Source of the DNA: DASZIT01 sp963819695
Lineage (GTDB): Bacteria; Actinomycetota; Acidimicrobiia; Acidimicrobiales; RAAP-2
NCBI GenBank assembly: GCA_963819695.1
Contig: CAWFXD010000002.1
Location: 186,001 to 250,000 of the forward strand
Reading direction: 5' to 3'
DNA length: 64,000 bases
Shown here: positions 17,548 through 25,923 of the stretch, piece after piece
Layout of the letters: every line of letters starts with the position of its first letter
Position numbering within the stretch: position 1 is the first letter of the stretch
Translations under genes and position numbers: made by a program
Notes under the pieces: generated by a model
The model's input: only the letters and a program-made list of their open reading frames with translations
Databases searched by the model: none
Told to the model about the DNA's origin: nothing

Positions 17548-18339
17548 ATGGCCCTTCCCGACGATCCGGAGCTCATCGCCACCACCGACGGCCGGGTCCC
17601 CGGGCGGCGGGGGATGGCCACCCGCCAGCGGCTGCTGGAGTGCACCGCCGAACTGCTGGTGGCCACCCCGTGGCGGTCGATCAAGGTCATCGACATCGCC
17701 AGGCAGGCCGGGACGTCTCCCGCCGCCTTCTACCAGTACTTCGAGAACGTGGAGGCCGCCATCACCGTGCTGGCCGAGGAGCTGGTCGAGGGGGTCGGGG
17801 TGCTGGCCGGTCTGGTCGATGGCGACTGGTCGGACGGCGCCAGTTGGACCACCGCGGTGGCCGTCGTCGAGGGGTTCATGGCCTACTGGGAGTCCAACCG
17901 GGCGGTGTTCCGGGTGGTGGAGCTCACCACCGTGGAGGGTGACCTCCGGTTCCAGGGGCTCCGGGTCCGGGCCCTCAATGCGGTCACCGTCACCCTGGCC
18001 CGGGTCATCGCCACCGCCGGGGACGGCGCCGGGTCCCCGAGCGGCGCCGACCCGATGGCGACGGCCGGCACCCTCATCGCCATGCTGGCCCAGGTGTCGT
18101 CCCACCGCTACGGGTTTGAGTTCTGGGGTATCCGCACCGCGTCGTTGGTCGACAGTCAGGCCCGGCTGCTGCACTGGGCCGTCACTGGGCGGCCGGCCCC
18201 GGAGGGCACGTCGGTCCCGGGATCCGAGGCTCCGTTGCCGAGGACGGGTCCGGTGGTGGGCGGTGGGGCGGCGGCCTCCCGTTCTGCCCAGGTGAAAAAG
18301 GCGGCGGCGAAGACCACCGCCGGCCGCGCCAAGCCGTAG
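17548..18339 (+). CDS. TetR-family regulator with basic C-terminal tail
   Basis: A 263-residue regulator. The helix-turn-helix region ATRQRLLECTAELLVATPWRSIKVIDIARQAGTSPAAFYQYF (about residues 24-65) is typical TetR, followed by a helical ligand domain to about residue 210. The last 45 residues are low-complexity, ending in a Lys/Ala tail (KKAAAKTTAGRAKP) like those of actinobacterial nucleoid proteins. It is divergent from the KstR-like gene, and the two share operator 1. ATG 17548 is used; a GTG two codons upstream is also possible. The ligand is unknown. Confidence 0.82.
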   Translation: MALPDDPELIATTDGRVPGRRGMATRQRLLECTAELLVATPWRSIKVIDIARQAGTSPAAFYQYFENVEAAITVLAEELVEGVGVLAGLVDGDWSDGASWTTAVAVVEGFMAYWESNRAVFRVVELTTVEGDLRFQGLRVRALNAVTVTLARVIATAGDGAGSPSGADPMATAGTLIAMLAQVSSHRYGFEFWGIRTASLVDSQARLLHWAVTGRPAPEGTSVPGSEAPLPRTGPVVGGGAAASRSAQVKKAAAKTTAGRAKP

Positions 18340-18358
18340 GTCCGCGCCGGGCCTCGGG

Positions 18359-18748
18359 TCAGTCAACCAGCAGTTGGGCGACCAGCTCCGGCGGGCGGGC
18401 GATGACCACCGCGTCGCCCCGGACCAAGATCGGACGTTGCATGACTTCGGGGTGGTCCAGCAGCACGTCGACCACCAAAGCCGGCGTCGTCAGCGTGGCC
18501 GGGTCGATGTCGAGATCGGTGAAGGCGGCATCACCCGTCCGGATCAGGTCGACGGCCGGTCCTTGGTAGTTGCCGGCGATGTGCTCGAGGGCGGCCCGGT
18601 CGGGTGGCGCCTTCAGGTATTCGATCACGCGGTACTCGGTGCCCTGGGCGTCCACCAGTTCGAGGGCGCCACGGGATTTGGAGCACTTCGGGTTGTGGAA
18701 GATGGTGATCATCGGTTCGGTGTCGGTTCCGGTGCCGCGGTCGCTCAT
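18359..18748 (-). CDS. arsC: ArsC-family arsenate reductase-like protein
   Basis: A 129-residue thioredoxin-fold protein of the glutaredoxin-coupled ArsC/Spx family. The catalytic Cys lies in IFHNPKCSKSRGALEL, and the Arg residues that bind the oxyanion correspond to IRTGD and MQRPILV. Studied ArsC enzymes reduce arsenate to arsenite using glutathione and glutaredoxin; actinobacteria usually use other arsenate reductases and lack glutathione, so the physiological role may differ. No arsenite pump or ArsR lies nearby. TAACCT (18755-18760) ends 6 bp before ATG 18748, fitting a leaderless start; ATG 18712 (MITIFHNPK) is the alternative and is closer to the usual family length. Confidence 0.8.
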   Translation of the reverse strand: MSDRGTGTDTEPMITIFHNPKCSKSRGALELVDAQGTEYRVIEYLKAPPDRAALEHIAGNYQGPAVDLIRTGDAAFTDLDIDPATLTTPALVVDVLLDHPEVMQRPILVRGDAVVIARPPELVAQLLVD

Positions 18749-18802
18749 GGGACGAGGTTAGTGCCAGGTGGGTGGTTGGCTTCGAAGCCATATCACCTCG
18801 AT

Positions 18803-18862
18803 AATTTCGCGCCGCCTTTGAGCGAATGCCGTGATCGATTCGCTCAAACGTGGCGCGAATTC
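18803..18862. repeat. Large imperfect hairpin (25-bp arms)
   Basis: Arms 18803-18827 and 18838-18862 pair at 21 of 25 positions across a 10-base loop; the shared core is TTTGAGCGAAT with its complement ATTCGCTCAAA. It lies between the end of the hydrolase operon and the ArsC promoter, in DNA richer in A/T than its surroundings. No T-run follows. It could be a terminator, an RNA-stabilising stem or a relic of a small mobile element. I see no second copy in the window. Confidence 0.55.
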
Positions 18863-18901
18863 AAACCACCGAGGGAACCTTCAGCCCGCGCGGGAACCGG
18901 C

Positions 18902-19918
18902 TCAGAGCGGCCAGTCCTTGACCACCTGGTCCGAGAGCTCACGGATCACCGCGTTCAGCTCGTCGGGACGTTCGAGCATCACCATGTGCCCGGCCCCGGG
19001 AAGCACCACCAGCTCGGCGTCTGGAATGCCGTCGGCGATGGCCCGGGCGTGTCTCGGTGGGGTGAGCAGGTCACGGGAGCCGACCACCACCCGGGTCGGA
19101 AGGTCGATGGTCCCGAGGCGGTCCCGGAGTTTGAACGAGCCGATGGCCCGCACCAGGGGTCCGAGGGACGCCGGGGACATCGCCTCCATCATGACGCGGC
19201 CCAGTTCGACGGCGGCGGGATCCGGCCGGGATCCGTAGGCCATGCGCATCGACCAGGTCAGCCGGGAGTCACCGGGGATGGCCGGACGGCCGCGTTCACC
19301 GGCCCGGGCGAGCAACCGCTCGTTCCGGGCGGCGAGGTGGTCGACCACCGCGGGAGGCAGCGGCACGTTGGCCAGGGGGTGCGACGAGGTGTCCACCAGG
19401 ACCAGACCGCCGATGTGCTCGGCCAGGAGGTCCGGGGAGTTGATGGCCGCGTCCATGGTCGCCATCCCTCCCATCGAGTGGCCGACCAGCACCCCGGCTT
19501 CCACGTCCAGTTCGTGCAGCACCTCGATGATGTCCTCGCCCAACCGATCGAGGGTGTAGCCGTCGGTACCCGCGGTCGACGGGCCGTGGCCCCGCTGGTC
19601 GATGGCGATCACCCGGTGCCGGTCGAAGAGCCCGGCCAGCTGTCGGGCCCAGGTGATGACCGAGAGGGTCACCCCGTGGACCAGCACGACCGGAGGGCCG
19701 GTGCCCCACTCGACGACGTGGATGTTCCCACCGTCGCTCACCGGAATCTGATGGTGCAGCAGTTGGTCGTCGAGCACCAGACCGGCCGCCTCCATGGCCG
19801 CCTGATCGGCGCGCCACCGGTTGGACAGCCGTCGCTGGCCGGCATAGCCGACCAGCGCGCCGGCGCCGAGCGCCAGCACGCCGATCGCCAGCCGGCGGCG
19901 GCCGGGGGAGGGGCTCAT
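18902..19918 (-). CDS. Membrane-anchored alpha/beta hydrolase
   Basis: A 338-residue alpha/beta hydrolase. An N-terminal hydrophobic segment (about residues 9-28, after RRR) is a signal anchor. The oxyanion region is VVLVHGVTLS, the nucleophile elbow VGHSMGGMA (Ser near 148), and the catalytic His lies in LPGAGHMVMLERPDEL near residue 315. Its ATG overlaps the stop codon of the cyclase gene (ATGA), so it is the third gene of an aldehyde dehydrogenase-cyclase-hydrolase operon headed by operator 2. It probably cleaves an ester or lactone in the same pathway; the substrate is unknown. Confidence 0.82.
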   Translation of the reverse strand: MSPSPGRRRLAIGVLALGAGALVGYAGQRRLSNRWRADQAAMEAAGLVLDDQLLHHQIPVSDGGNIHVVEWGTGPPVVLVHGVTLSVITWARQLAGLFDRHRVIAIDQRGHGPSTAGTDGYTLDRLGEDIIEVLHELDVEAGVLVGHSMGGMATMDAAINSPDLLAEHIGGLVLVDTSSHPLANVPLPPAVVDHLAARNERLLARAGERGRPAIPGDSRLTWSMRMAYGSRPDPAAVELGRVMMEAMSPASLGPLVRAIGSFKLRDRLGTIDLPTRVVVGSRDLLTPPRHARAIADGIPDAELVVLPGAGHMVMLERPDELNAVIRELSDQVVKDWPL

Positions 19919-20913
19919 CGGAGGGCCACCGGGTTGACCGGCGAGCCGAGGGCATTGGTGAACGGGAGGGGGGTGGCGTCGAGGAGGAATTGGTAGCGCC
20001 CGTCGCCGGCACAGGCGTCGGCCAACTCCTCGAGGAACCAGTTCTGGCCTTGGGTCATCCCCATCTCGACCAGGTGGATGAGGTGGACGGGCAGGTAGAG
20101 GTCCTTGTCCTCGCACGGATAGACCTCGAGCACCATGGTGTCGATGGCCACCGCGGCGACGTCCCGGGCGTGGAACCATTCGGCGGTGGCCAGGGTCAGG
20201 CCCGGACTCGGCCAGGTGTAGGCGACCAGGTCCCGGTGGGGGGCGGCGCCGGCCAGCCCCGGCCGCCCGGGGAGAGCCAGATGGGCGGTCTGTCCGGTCC
20301 GGACCAGCACCACGTCCCCGGGCGCCACGTCGAGTCGGCCGAGGGCGCAGGCGGCATCCAGGTCGTCGGGGGTGATCGGGTACCCGGGCTCGAGGATCTC
20401 CAGACCCTTGGCCCGGGCCACGTCGAGCAGCACCCCCCGCGACACCAGCGAGCGGACGAGGTGGATGCCCAACTTGGCGGTGCCGGCGCCGGTCACCGAT
20501 GACGCCGGGAATCCGTTGTAGAGCTTGCCACCGTCCGGGCCGCTTCCGTAGGAGACGTGGGCCAGGCCGTCCCAATGGGTGGCGCACTGCAGGGCCAGGG
20601 TGACCACGTCCTCCGACGAGGCGATCCACTCGGGATCCTCGGACAGCGGGTTGTTGATGTAGATCATCGACCGGGTCGGATTCACCCTTCCCTCGATGAA
20701 CCCGGCCTGGATCCCCTCCTCGGCCGACAGCGGCAGCCCGAGGGGGAACGCCGTCCCATTCCGCACCGCCGCCACCCCCCGGAGCCGGGCGGCGGCATCG
20801 ATGAAGTTGAGGGTCCCGAGTTGATCCTCGGGACCCCAGCGTCCCCAGTTGGAGACCCGCTTGGCCAGGTCGGTGAAGGCCGGCGGAATCGAGGGGGAAA
20901 CGGGAACGGGCAC
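19915..20913 (-). CDS. Cyclase-family (kynurenine-formamidase-like) metal hydrolase
   Basis: A 332-residue protein of the PF04199 cyclase family. The metal-binding motif H-x-G-T-H-x-D-x-x-x-H appears as CATHWDGLAHVSYG (about residues 111-124), and GDVVLVRTGQT, TAEWFHARDVAAVAID and VHLIHLVEMGM are family landmarks. The first His of the motif is replaced by Cys-Ala, as in the longer actinobacterial branch of the family. Members hydrolyse formamides, lactones or isatin-type rings. It lies between the aldehyde dehydrogenase and hydrolase genes, so a ring-opening or lactone step in the same catabolic pathway is plausible. Confidence 0.82.
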   Translation of the reverse strand: MPVPVSPSIPPAFTDLAKRVSNWGRWGPEDQLGTLNFIDAAARLRGVAAVRNGTAFPLGLPLSAEEGIQAGFIEGRVNPTRSMIYINNPLSEDPEWIASSEDVVTLALQCATHWDGLAHVSYGSGPDGGKLYNGFPASSVTGAGTAKLGIHLVRSLVSRGVLLDVARAKGLEILEPGYPITPDDLDAACALGRLDVAPGDVVLVRTGQTAHLALPGRPGLAGAAPHRDLVAYTWPSPGLTLATAEWFHARDVAAVAIDTMVLEVYPCEDKDLYLPVHLIHLVEMGMTQGQNWFLEELADACAGDGRYQFLLDATPLPFTNALGSPVNPVALR

Positions 20914-20941
20914 AGGACTGTCGGAGCCGACCGGGGGCGGC

Positions 20942-22411
20942 TCAGCCGGCCCAGATGATCGACTGCATTTCCGAGTAGGCCTCCAGGCCGTAGTCGCCGC
21001 CGTCCCGGCCGATCCCGCTCATCTTGAAACCGCCGAACGGGGCGTCCATGTTGCGTTGGGCGGTGTTGATGCCGACGTGACCGCATCGGAGTTGCTTGGC
21101 CACCCGGAATGCCCTCGGGGTATCGGCGCTGAAGACATAGTCGTAGAGGCCGAACTCGGAATCGTTGGCGATGGCCACGCCTTCATCGTCGTCGTCGAAC
21201 GGGATGGCCACCACCACCGGGCCGAAGATCTCCTCCCGGGCCACGGTGATGTCGTTGGTCCCACAGATGAGGGTGGGCTCCACGTAGTAGCCGGTGGGGA
21301 GGTGACCGGGCCGATTGCCGCCGGTGACCACCTCGCCCTCCTTGCGCCCGGTCTCGATGTAGTCGAGGACCCGCTGCTGCTGGGAGGCGGAGATGAGCGG
21401 GCCGACCACCGTCTTGGCCTCGGTCGGGTCGCCCACGGTGAGGAAGCCGGCGAACTTCGAGAGTTCGTCGACCACCTGATCGAAGATGCTGCGGTGGATC
21501 ACCGCCCGGGTCGGGGCCGTGCAGATCTGGCCGGAGTGGAACGCCCAGGTGGACCCGATGGCGCCCACCGCGGCTTTGATGTCGGCGTCGGCGAAGACCA
21601 CCGCCGCGCCCTTGCCGCCGAGCTCCATCAGCAACCGCTTCATGGAGGGGGCGCCGGCCGCGGCGATCCGCTGACCCACCGCGGTCGACCCGGTGAACGA
21701 CACCATGTCGACGTCGGGGGAGCTGGTGAGGGCGGCGGCGGGCTCGGGGCCCTGGGAGCTGATCAGGTTGATGACCCCGGGTGGGAAGCCGACCTCGTCG
21801 AGGACCCGGGCCAGCTCGACGACGGCCAGTGGATCCTGGGGAGCGGGCTTGATGACCACGGTGTTGCCCATGGCCAGGGCGGGGGCGACCTTGCCGGCCA
21901 TGTTGGTCAGCGGAAAGTTGTAGCTGGCGATGGCGGCCACCACCCCGACCGGCTGGCGATAGGCCAGGGCGCTGACCAGGCCGCCGGGGGCGAGGGGAGT
22001 GGCAGCGGTGATGACCGGCGGGAGCATGGCTTCCTGCACGTGGCGGATGTCGCGGGAATACCGCTCGAACCGGTCGGCACTGATCGGGACCTGCATGCGC
22101 GACCCCACCGAGGCGGTGGCGCCGGTCTCGGCGATGACCAGGGGGACCAGCTCGTCGTTTTTGGCCCGGATGGCGGCGGCGGCTTGCTTCAGCAGGGCCA
22201 GGCGCTCCTCGACCGGGGTGTTCGACCAGGCGGGGAAGGCCTCGGCGGCGGCGGCGGCCGCCTGGTTGGCGTCTTCCACCGAGGCGTTGGGTGCCACTCC
22301 CACCACCTGTTCGGTGGCCGGGTTGATGATCTCGTAGGTCCCGTCTCCGGCGGCAACCCATTTCCCCCCGATCAGGAGCTGGGTCTCATCTTTGGTGACC
22401 TGGTCGGCCAT
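20942..22411 (-). CDS. NAD(P)-dependent aldehyde dehydrogenase
   Basis: A 489-residue aldehyde dehydrogenase of full family length. Visible elements are the coenzyme-binding GVVAAIASYNFPLTNMAGKVAPALAMGN, FTGSTAVGQ, the general-base Glu in LLMELGGKGA (about residue 260) and the nucleophile Cys in SGQICTAPTRA (about 295). It oxidises an aldehyde to an acid; which aldehyde cannot be read from the sequence. Operator 2 lies 24-38 bp upstream and AGAGGGGA precedes the ATG, so the gene heads a regulated operon with the cyclase and hydrolase. Confidence 0.9.
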   Translation of the reverse strand: MADQVTKDETQLLIGGKWVAAGDGTYEIINPATEQVVGVAPNASVEDANQAAAAAAEAFPAWSNTPVEERLALLKQAAAAIRAKNDELVPLVIAETGATASVGSRMQVPISADRFERYSRDIRHVQEAMLPPVITAATPLAPGGLVSALAYRQPVGVVAAIASYNFPLTNMAGKVAPALAMGNTVVIKPAPQDPLAVVELARVLDEVGFPPGVINLISSQGPEPAAALTSSPDVDMVSFTGSTAVGQRIAAAGAPSMKRLLMELGGKGAAVVFADADIKAAVGAIGSTWAFHSGQICTAPTRAVIHRSIFDQVVDELSKFAGFLTVGDPTEAKTVVGPLISASQQQRVLDYIETGRKEGEVVTGGNRPGHLPTGYYVEPTLICGTNDITVAREEIFGPVVVAIPFDDDDEGVAIANDSEFGLYDYVFSADTPRAFRVAKQLRCGHVGINTAQRNMDAPFGGFKMSGIGRDGGDYGLEAYSEMQSIIWAG

Positions 22412-22434
22412 GGGCGGGTTCCCCTCTCGCGTTT

Positions 22435-22449
22435 CTGACGAAGTGTCAG
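22435..22449. promoter_or_regulatory. CTGAC-N5-GTCAG inverted repeat, operator 2
   Basis: CTGACGAAGTGTCAG, a perfect 5-5-5 inverted repeat, begins 24 bp upstream of the aldehyde dehydrogenase start, where a repressor would overlap or abut the promoter. Confidence 0.68.
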
Positions 22450-22516
22450 CAGTGTAGGTCGCCGACCTCGGGCCCAGCCACGCGGTCGGCCGACGGTCGG
22501 TGCGGCTGGATACGAC

Positions 22517-24250
22517 TCAGACGCCGGCCAGCGACGGATCGACGGTGACGGTGTCGCGGCCCGACTTGAGCAGGGTGCCCGGCAGGTTGCCGGTCGGCTT
22601 GCCGTCGACGATGGTCTCGACCCCGTTGACCATCACCCGGACCACGCCGATGGCGTCGGCGATCAGCCGGGGGCTGCCACCGGGGAGGTCGTTGACCAGG
22701 GTGGCCGGCTCGGAGCCGACGGTGTCGGGGTCGAAGACGAACAGGTCGGCCTGCTGGCCGACGGCCACATGGCCCCGATCCTCGATCCCGAAGAGGTTGG
22801 CCGGCGCCTCGGTCATCATCTGGATGGCCTGCTCCATCGGTACCAGCTTCCGCTTCCGGAGACAGTCACCCAAGAACGAGGTCGGGTAGTTCGAGCCGCA
22901 CATCCGGTCGAGGTGGGCACCGGCGTCGGATCCCCCGATCATGACTCCCGGGTTCTCCCAGGCTTCCACCCGGGCTTCCCACGACGCCGCGTCACCGTCG
23001 GACGCCTTCGGCCACAGCACAGTGCGGAGATCGTCGGCGAGGACGATGTCGAGGAGGGTGTCGAACGGTTCCTTGCCCTGCTCCTCGGCGATGGAGCCCA
23101 CGTCCCGCCAACTCAGACCTTCATTGGCCGGGGAGAAGGTGTCGCCGATGATGTAGTTGGCCCAGTGCGACAGCCGCCGGAACACCCCGGCCTCCTTGGA
23201 ATGGGCAACCTCGTCGAGGTGGGCCCGGACGTCGGGGTCTCGCAACTTGGCCATGCGCTCCTCCTCGGGCAGCCCCATCACGTCACCCCATCCGGGGATC
23301 AGGAACAGCGCGCAGTGGGTGCGGAAGCTCATGTTCATCGGGACCAGTGTCGGCATGGTGAGGGCCACCACCTTCCCGCCGGCGGCCGCCGCCTTGGCGG
23401 AGACCTCCAACTGGCGGGCGAGCTTCTCCGGGGCGCGGGAGTCGATGCTCAGGAGGTTCCAGTTGAGCGGTCGCCTGGCGGTGGTGCTCATGTCCACCAT
23501 CAGGTCCATCTCCTCGTCGGTGAACATGTCGAGACAGCCGCTGGTGATGTACTCGAGGGTGGTCCCGGGATGGGCGGCGACCACCGAGGAGAAGGCCAGC
23601 ATCTCGCGACGATCGGCGTAGCGGGAGGAGATCGGGTTCCCGTCGCCATCGGAGTGGGTGCGCGACTGGGAGGACGAGAAACCCAGCCCCCCGGCTTCCA
23701 GCGATTCGGCCAGCAGGGTCTTCATGGCCTCCAACTCTTCGTCGTTGGCTACCTCCGATCCCCGCTCCTCGCCCATCACCCACCGGCGGAGCGCGCAGTG
23801 CCCGACCAGAAACCCGGCGTTGACCCCGAGATTGCCCTCCAGCCGACCGAGGTAGTCGGCGAACGTCGTCCAGTTCCAGGGGACCCCGTCCTCCAGGGCG
23901 ACCAGGGGCATCCCCTCCACCTTGGCCATCATCTGACGGATGTAGTCGTGGTCCTCGCTCTTGATGGGGGCCAGGGTGAAGCCGCAGTTGCCCCCGATGA
24001 CGGTGGTCACCCCGTGGAGGTTGGACGGCGAGGCGGTGGCGTCCCAGAAGAGTTGGGCGTCGTAGTGGGTGTGGGGATCGATGATCCCGGGAGCCACCAC
24101 CAGGCCCTCGGCGTCGAACTCGGTGGCCGCCTCCTCGGCGACCTCGCCGACGGCCACGATCTTTCCGTCGCGGATGCCGACGTCGGCCACCCGGCCGGGG
24201 GCCCCGGTGCCGTCGACCACCAGGCCGTTGCGAATGGCGTAATCGAGCAT
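22517..24250 (-). CDS. Amidohydrolase-family N-acyl-D-amino-acid deacylase-like protein
   Basis: A 577-residue metal-dependent amidohydrolase. The N-terminal beta-sandwich strand DYAIRNGLVVDGTGAPGRVADVGI leads to the metal site VVAPGIIDPHTHYDAQLFWD (H-x-H near residues 66-68), and GNCGFTLAP is typical of D-aminoacylases. A late GGSDAGAHLDRMCGSN carries the last metal Asp. Many actinobacterial paralogues in lipid loci have no proven substrate. ATG 24250 is used because GGGGAG lies upstream and MLDYAIRNG is the normal start. It is divergent from the MscS gene across operator 3. Confidence 0.85.
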   Translation of the reverse strand: MLDYAIRNGLVVDGTGAPGRVADVGIRDGKIVAVGEVAEEAATEFDAEGLVVAPGIIDPHTHYDAQLFWDATASPSNLHGVTTVIGGNCGFTLAPIKSEDHDYIRQMMAKVEGMPLVALEDGVPWNWTTFADYLGRLEGNLGVNAGFLVGHCALRRWVMGEERGSEVANDEELEAMKTLLAESLEAGGLGFSSSQSRTHSDGDGNPISSRYADRREMLAFSSVVAAHPGTTLEYITSGCLDMFTDEEMDLMVDMSTTARRPLNWNLLSIDSRAPEKLARQLEVSAKAAAAGGKVVALTMPTLVPMNMSFRTHCALFLIPGWGDVMGLPEEERMAKLRDPDVRAHLDEVAHSKEAGVFRRLSHWANYIIGDTFSPANEGLSWRDVGSIAEEQGKEPFDTLLDIVLADDLRTVLWPKASDGDAASWEARVEAWENPGVMIGGSDAGAHLDRMCGSNYPTSFLGDCLRKRKLVPMEQAIQMMTEAPANLFGIEDRGHVAVGQQADLFVFDPDTVGSEPATLVNDLPGGSPRLIADAIGVVRVMVNGVETIVDGKPTGNLPGTLLKSGRDTVTVDPSLAGV

Positions 24251-24327
24251 GGTGAGGCTCCCCTCCGTAGGCGACTTCGTGCGGACGGGCCGTGGCGCAC
24301 CCGTCCACGGGTGGCCTGCGCCCAAAT

Positions 24328-24342
24328 CTGACAGACCGTCAG
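24328..24342. promoter_or_regulatory. CTGAC-N5-GTCAG inverted repeat, operator 3
   Basis: CTGACAGACCGTCAG lies 78 bp upstream of the amidohydrolase start and 70 bp upstream of the MscS start, so it could regulate either direction. It is flanked by AAAT and TTTA, like operator 5. Confidence 0.68.
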
Positions 24343-24411
24343 TTTACGGCACCCGGCGGTCCGGTGCGCACGAGGATCGGATCCCACCCCCGATCGGGAG
24401 GGAGAAGTGAG

Positions 24412-25323
24412 GTGCCTCGGGAACCTGAGGTCGATGGTAATTTCCGCTGGACCGTGCACTGGCTCCACAACTCGTGGCTCGACGACTCCCTGTTTCCCTC
24501 CCTGGTCATCCTCCTCGGAGCCTGGTTGATCGTGCGGTTTGCCCACTGGGCGGGAGCCGCTCGGCGCCGGGACATCGACGACCGGATCCGGGAGACCATC
24601 GAGTCGGGGCTGGTGGCCTCCGAGAGCGCCAAGCGGTCGCGGACGCTCAGCGAGGCCATCGAATGGGTGGTGGTGGCCCTCGCCTGCTTCTTGGGCGGGT
24701 TGCTCGTCCTGGAGCGGCTGGGCCTTCCGCTCACCACTCTGGTCGCCCCGGCCACGGTGATCGGCATCGGTCTGGGCTTCGGTGCCCAGCAGGTGGTGGG
24801 AGACCTGCTGGCCGGCTTCTTCCTGTTCGCCGAGCACCAGTTCGCCTTCGGCGACGTCATCCGACTGTCGATGCCGGGCCAGGGCACCGGGGTGACCGGC
24901 ACCGTGGAGGAGATCACCTTGCGGGTGACCAAACTTCGCACCGCCCAGGGTGAGCTGGTGATCGTGCCCAACAGCGCCCTCCGGCAGGTGACCAACCTGT
25001 CAAAGGACTGGGCCCGGGCGGTCATCGACATCCCGATCCCGGTGGACGAGGACCTCGAAGCGGTGACCCACCTCCTGCGCGACGCCATCGACGCCATGGC
25101 CCATGACGACCACTGGCGGAGTCTGATCCTCGGCGAGCCGGTGGTGGCGGGGGTGGAGTCCATCGAGGTGGGCTACGTGCAACTCCGGTTGATCGCCCGC
25201 ACCCTGCCCGGTCGCCAGTTCGAAGTCGGGCGGGAGATACGGCTGCGGGCCGCCACCGCCCTCCGGGAGGCGGGCATCACCTCGCCCCCGATCGGTGACA
25301 GCGCCACCCGGGGGGTGCCGTGA
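24412..25323 (+). CDS. Small-conductance mechanosensitive channel (MscS family)
   Basis: A 303-residue channel protein. Three hydrophobic segments occupy about residues 20-40, 78-98 and 103-125; the pore helix region is ATVIGIGLGFGAQQVVGDLLAGFFLF, followed by the beta domain motif FGDVIRLS...GVTGTVEEITLRVTKLRTAQGELVIVPNS. It releases solutes on hypo-osmotic shock or may conduct specific ions. GTG 24412 is chosen because GGGAGGGAGAA lies just upstream; earlier in-frame codons would read through the promoter and operator 3. It overlaps the next gene by GTGA. Confidence 0.87.
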   Translation: MPREPEVDGNFRWTVHWLHNSWLDDSLFPSLVILLGAWLIVRFAHWAGAARRRDIDDRIRETIESGLVASESAKRSRTLSEAIEWVVVALACFLGGLLVLERLGLPLTTLVAPATVIGIGLGFGAQQVVGDLLAGFFLFAEHQFAFGDVIRLSMPGQGTGVTGTVEEITLRVTKLRTAQGELVIVPNSALRQVTNLSKDWARAVIDIPIPVDEDLEAVTHLLRDAIDAMAHDDHWRSLILGEPVVAGVESIEVGYVQLRLIARTLPGRQFEVGREIRLRAATALREAGITSPPIGDSATRGVP

Positions 25324-25865
25324 CCGACGACGCCGGCGACAGTAATGATCCGGGACCGAGCGATGATCCCGGCTCGACCGACCCGACCGATGCGACAACC
25401 GAGCTACCCAAGACCTCCAAGCTCACCGCGCCCCTCCGGGTCACCAAACGGGTGGGCCAGCCGGGTTGGATGGGGCGTCCGGTGTACCGACGCCTACGGA
25501 TCCGCCGTTCCACCGCGCTGATGGTGGTGCTGTTCGTGGGCTTCGAGCTCCTGCACGTCGAATATCCATCGACGACCCGGGTGACCATCACGGTTCCCAA
25601 CGGCTACGTCCCCTCGATCACGCCGGCGACGTCGACCACCACCACCACGACCCTGCCGCCCTCCACCACCACCACGCCGCCGGTGGCTTCCTCGACCACC
25701 ACCACGGTCGCCCCCGGGGCCAAGGGGTCGACCACCACCACCTCGACCACCGGCGTGGGCGGAGCCACCACCTCGACCACCGGTGTCGGCGGAGCCACCA
25801 CCACGACCACCACACCCGGCGCCCAGGGCAGCACGACCACCACCACCTCGACCACCGTTCCCTGA
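25320..25865 (+). CDS. Single-pass membrane protein with Thr-rich extracellular tail
   Basis: A 181-residue protein with an acidic N-terminus (about 35 residues), a basic stretch, one transmembrane helix (TALMVVLFVGFELLHV, about 64-79) and a long outside tail of about 90 residues made almost only of Thr, Ser, Pro, Gly and Val. The tail includes two near-identical copies of STTGVGGATT. Such tails in actinobacteria are often O-mannosylated and span the cell wall. Its GTG start overlaps the MscS stop codon, so the two are coupled, possibly linking the channel to the wall. I recognise no family. Confidence 0.65.
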   Translation: MTDDAGDSNDPGPSDDPGSTDPTDATTELPKTSKLTAPLRVTKRVGQPGWMGRPVYRRLRIRRSTALMVVLFVGFELLHVEYPSTTRVTITVPNGYVPSITPATSTTTTTTLPPSTTTTPPVASSTTTTVAPGAKGSTTTTSTTGVGGATTSTTGVGGATTTTTTPGAQGSTTTTTSTTVP

Positions 25866-25887
25866 CCCGGCCCGATGCCCGGTGGAA

Positions 25888-25916
25888 TCGACCCCGGTTC
25901 GACCGCGCCGTACTAT
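25888..25916 (+). promoter_or_regulatory. Promoter of the MaoC hydratase gene, leaderless type
   Basis: TCGACC (25888-25893), a 17-bp spacer and TACTAT (25911-25916) are followed by 7 bp and then the ATG at 25924. No ribosome binding site lies between, so transcription probably starts at the initiation codon. Confidence 0.55.
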
Positions 25917-25923
25917 CGCCGGT

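Noticed and set aside
18803..18862. Hairpin as a simple rho-independent terminator
   Set aside because: Arms are 25 bp with mismatches, and no run of T follows in either direction, so it is listed as a repeat of unknown role.
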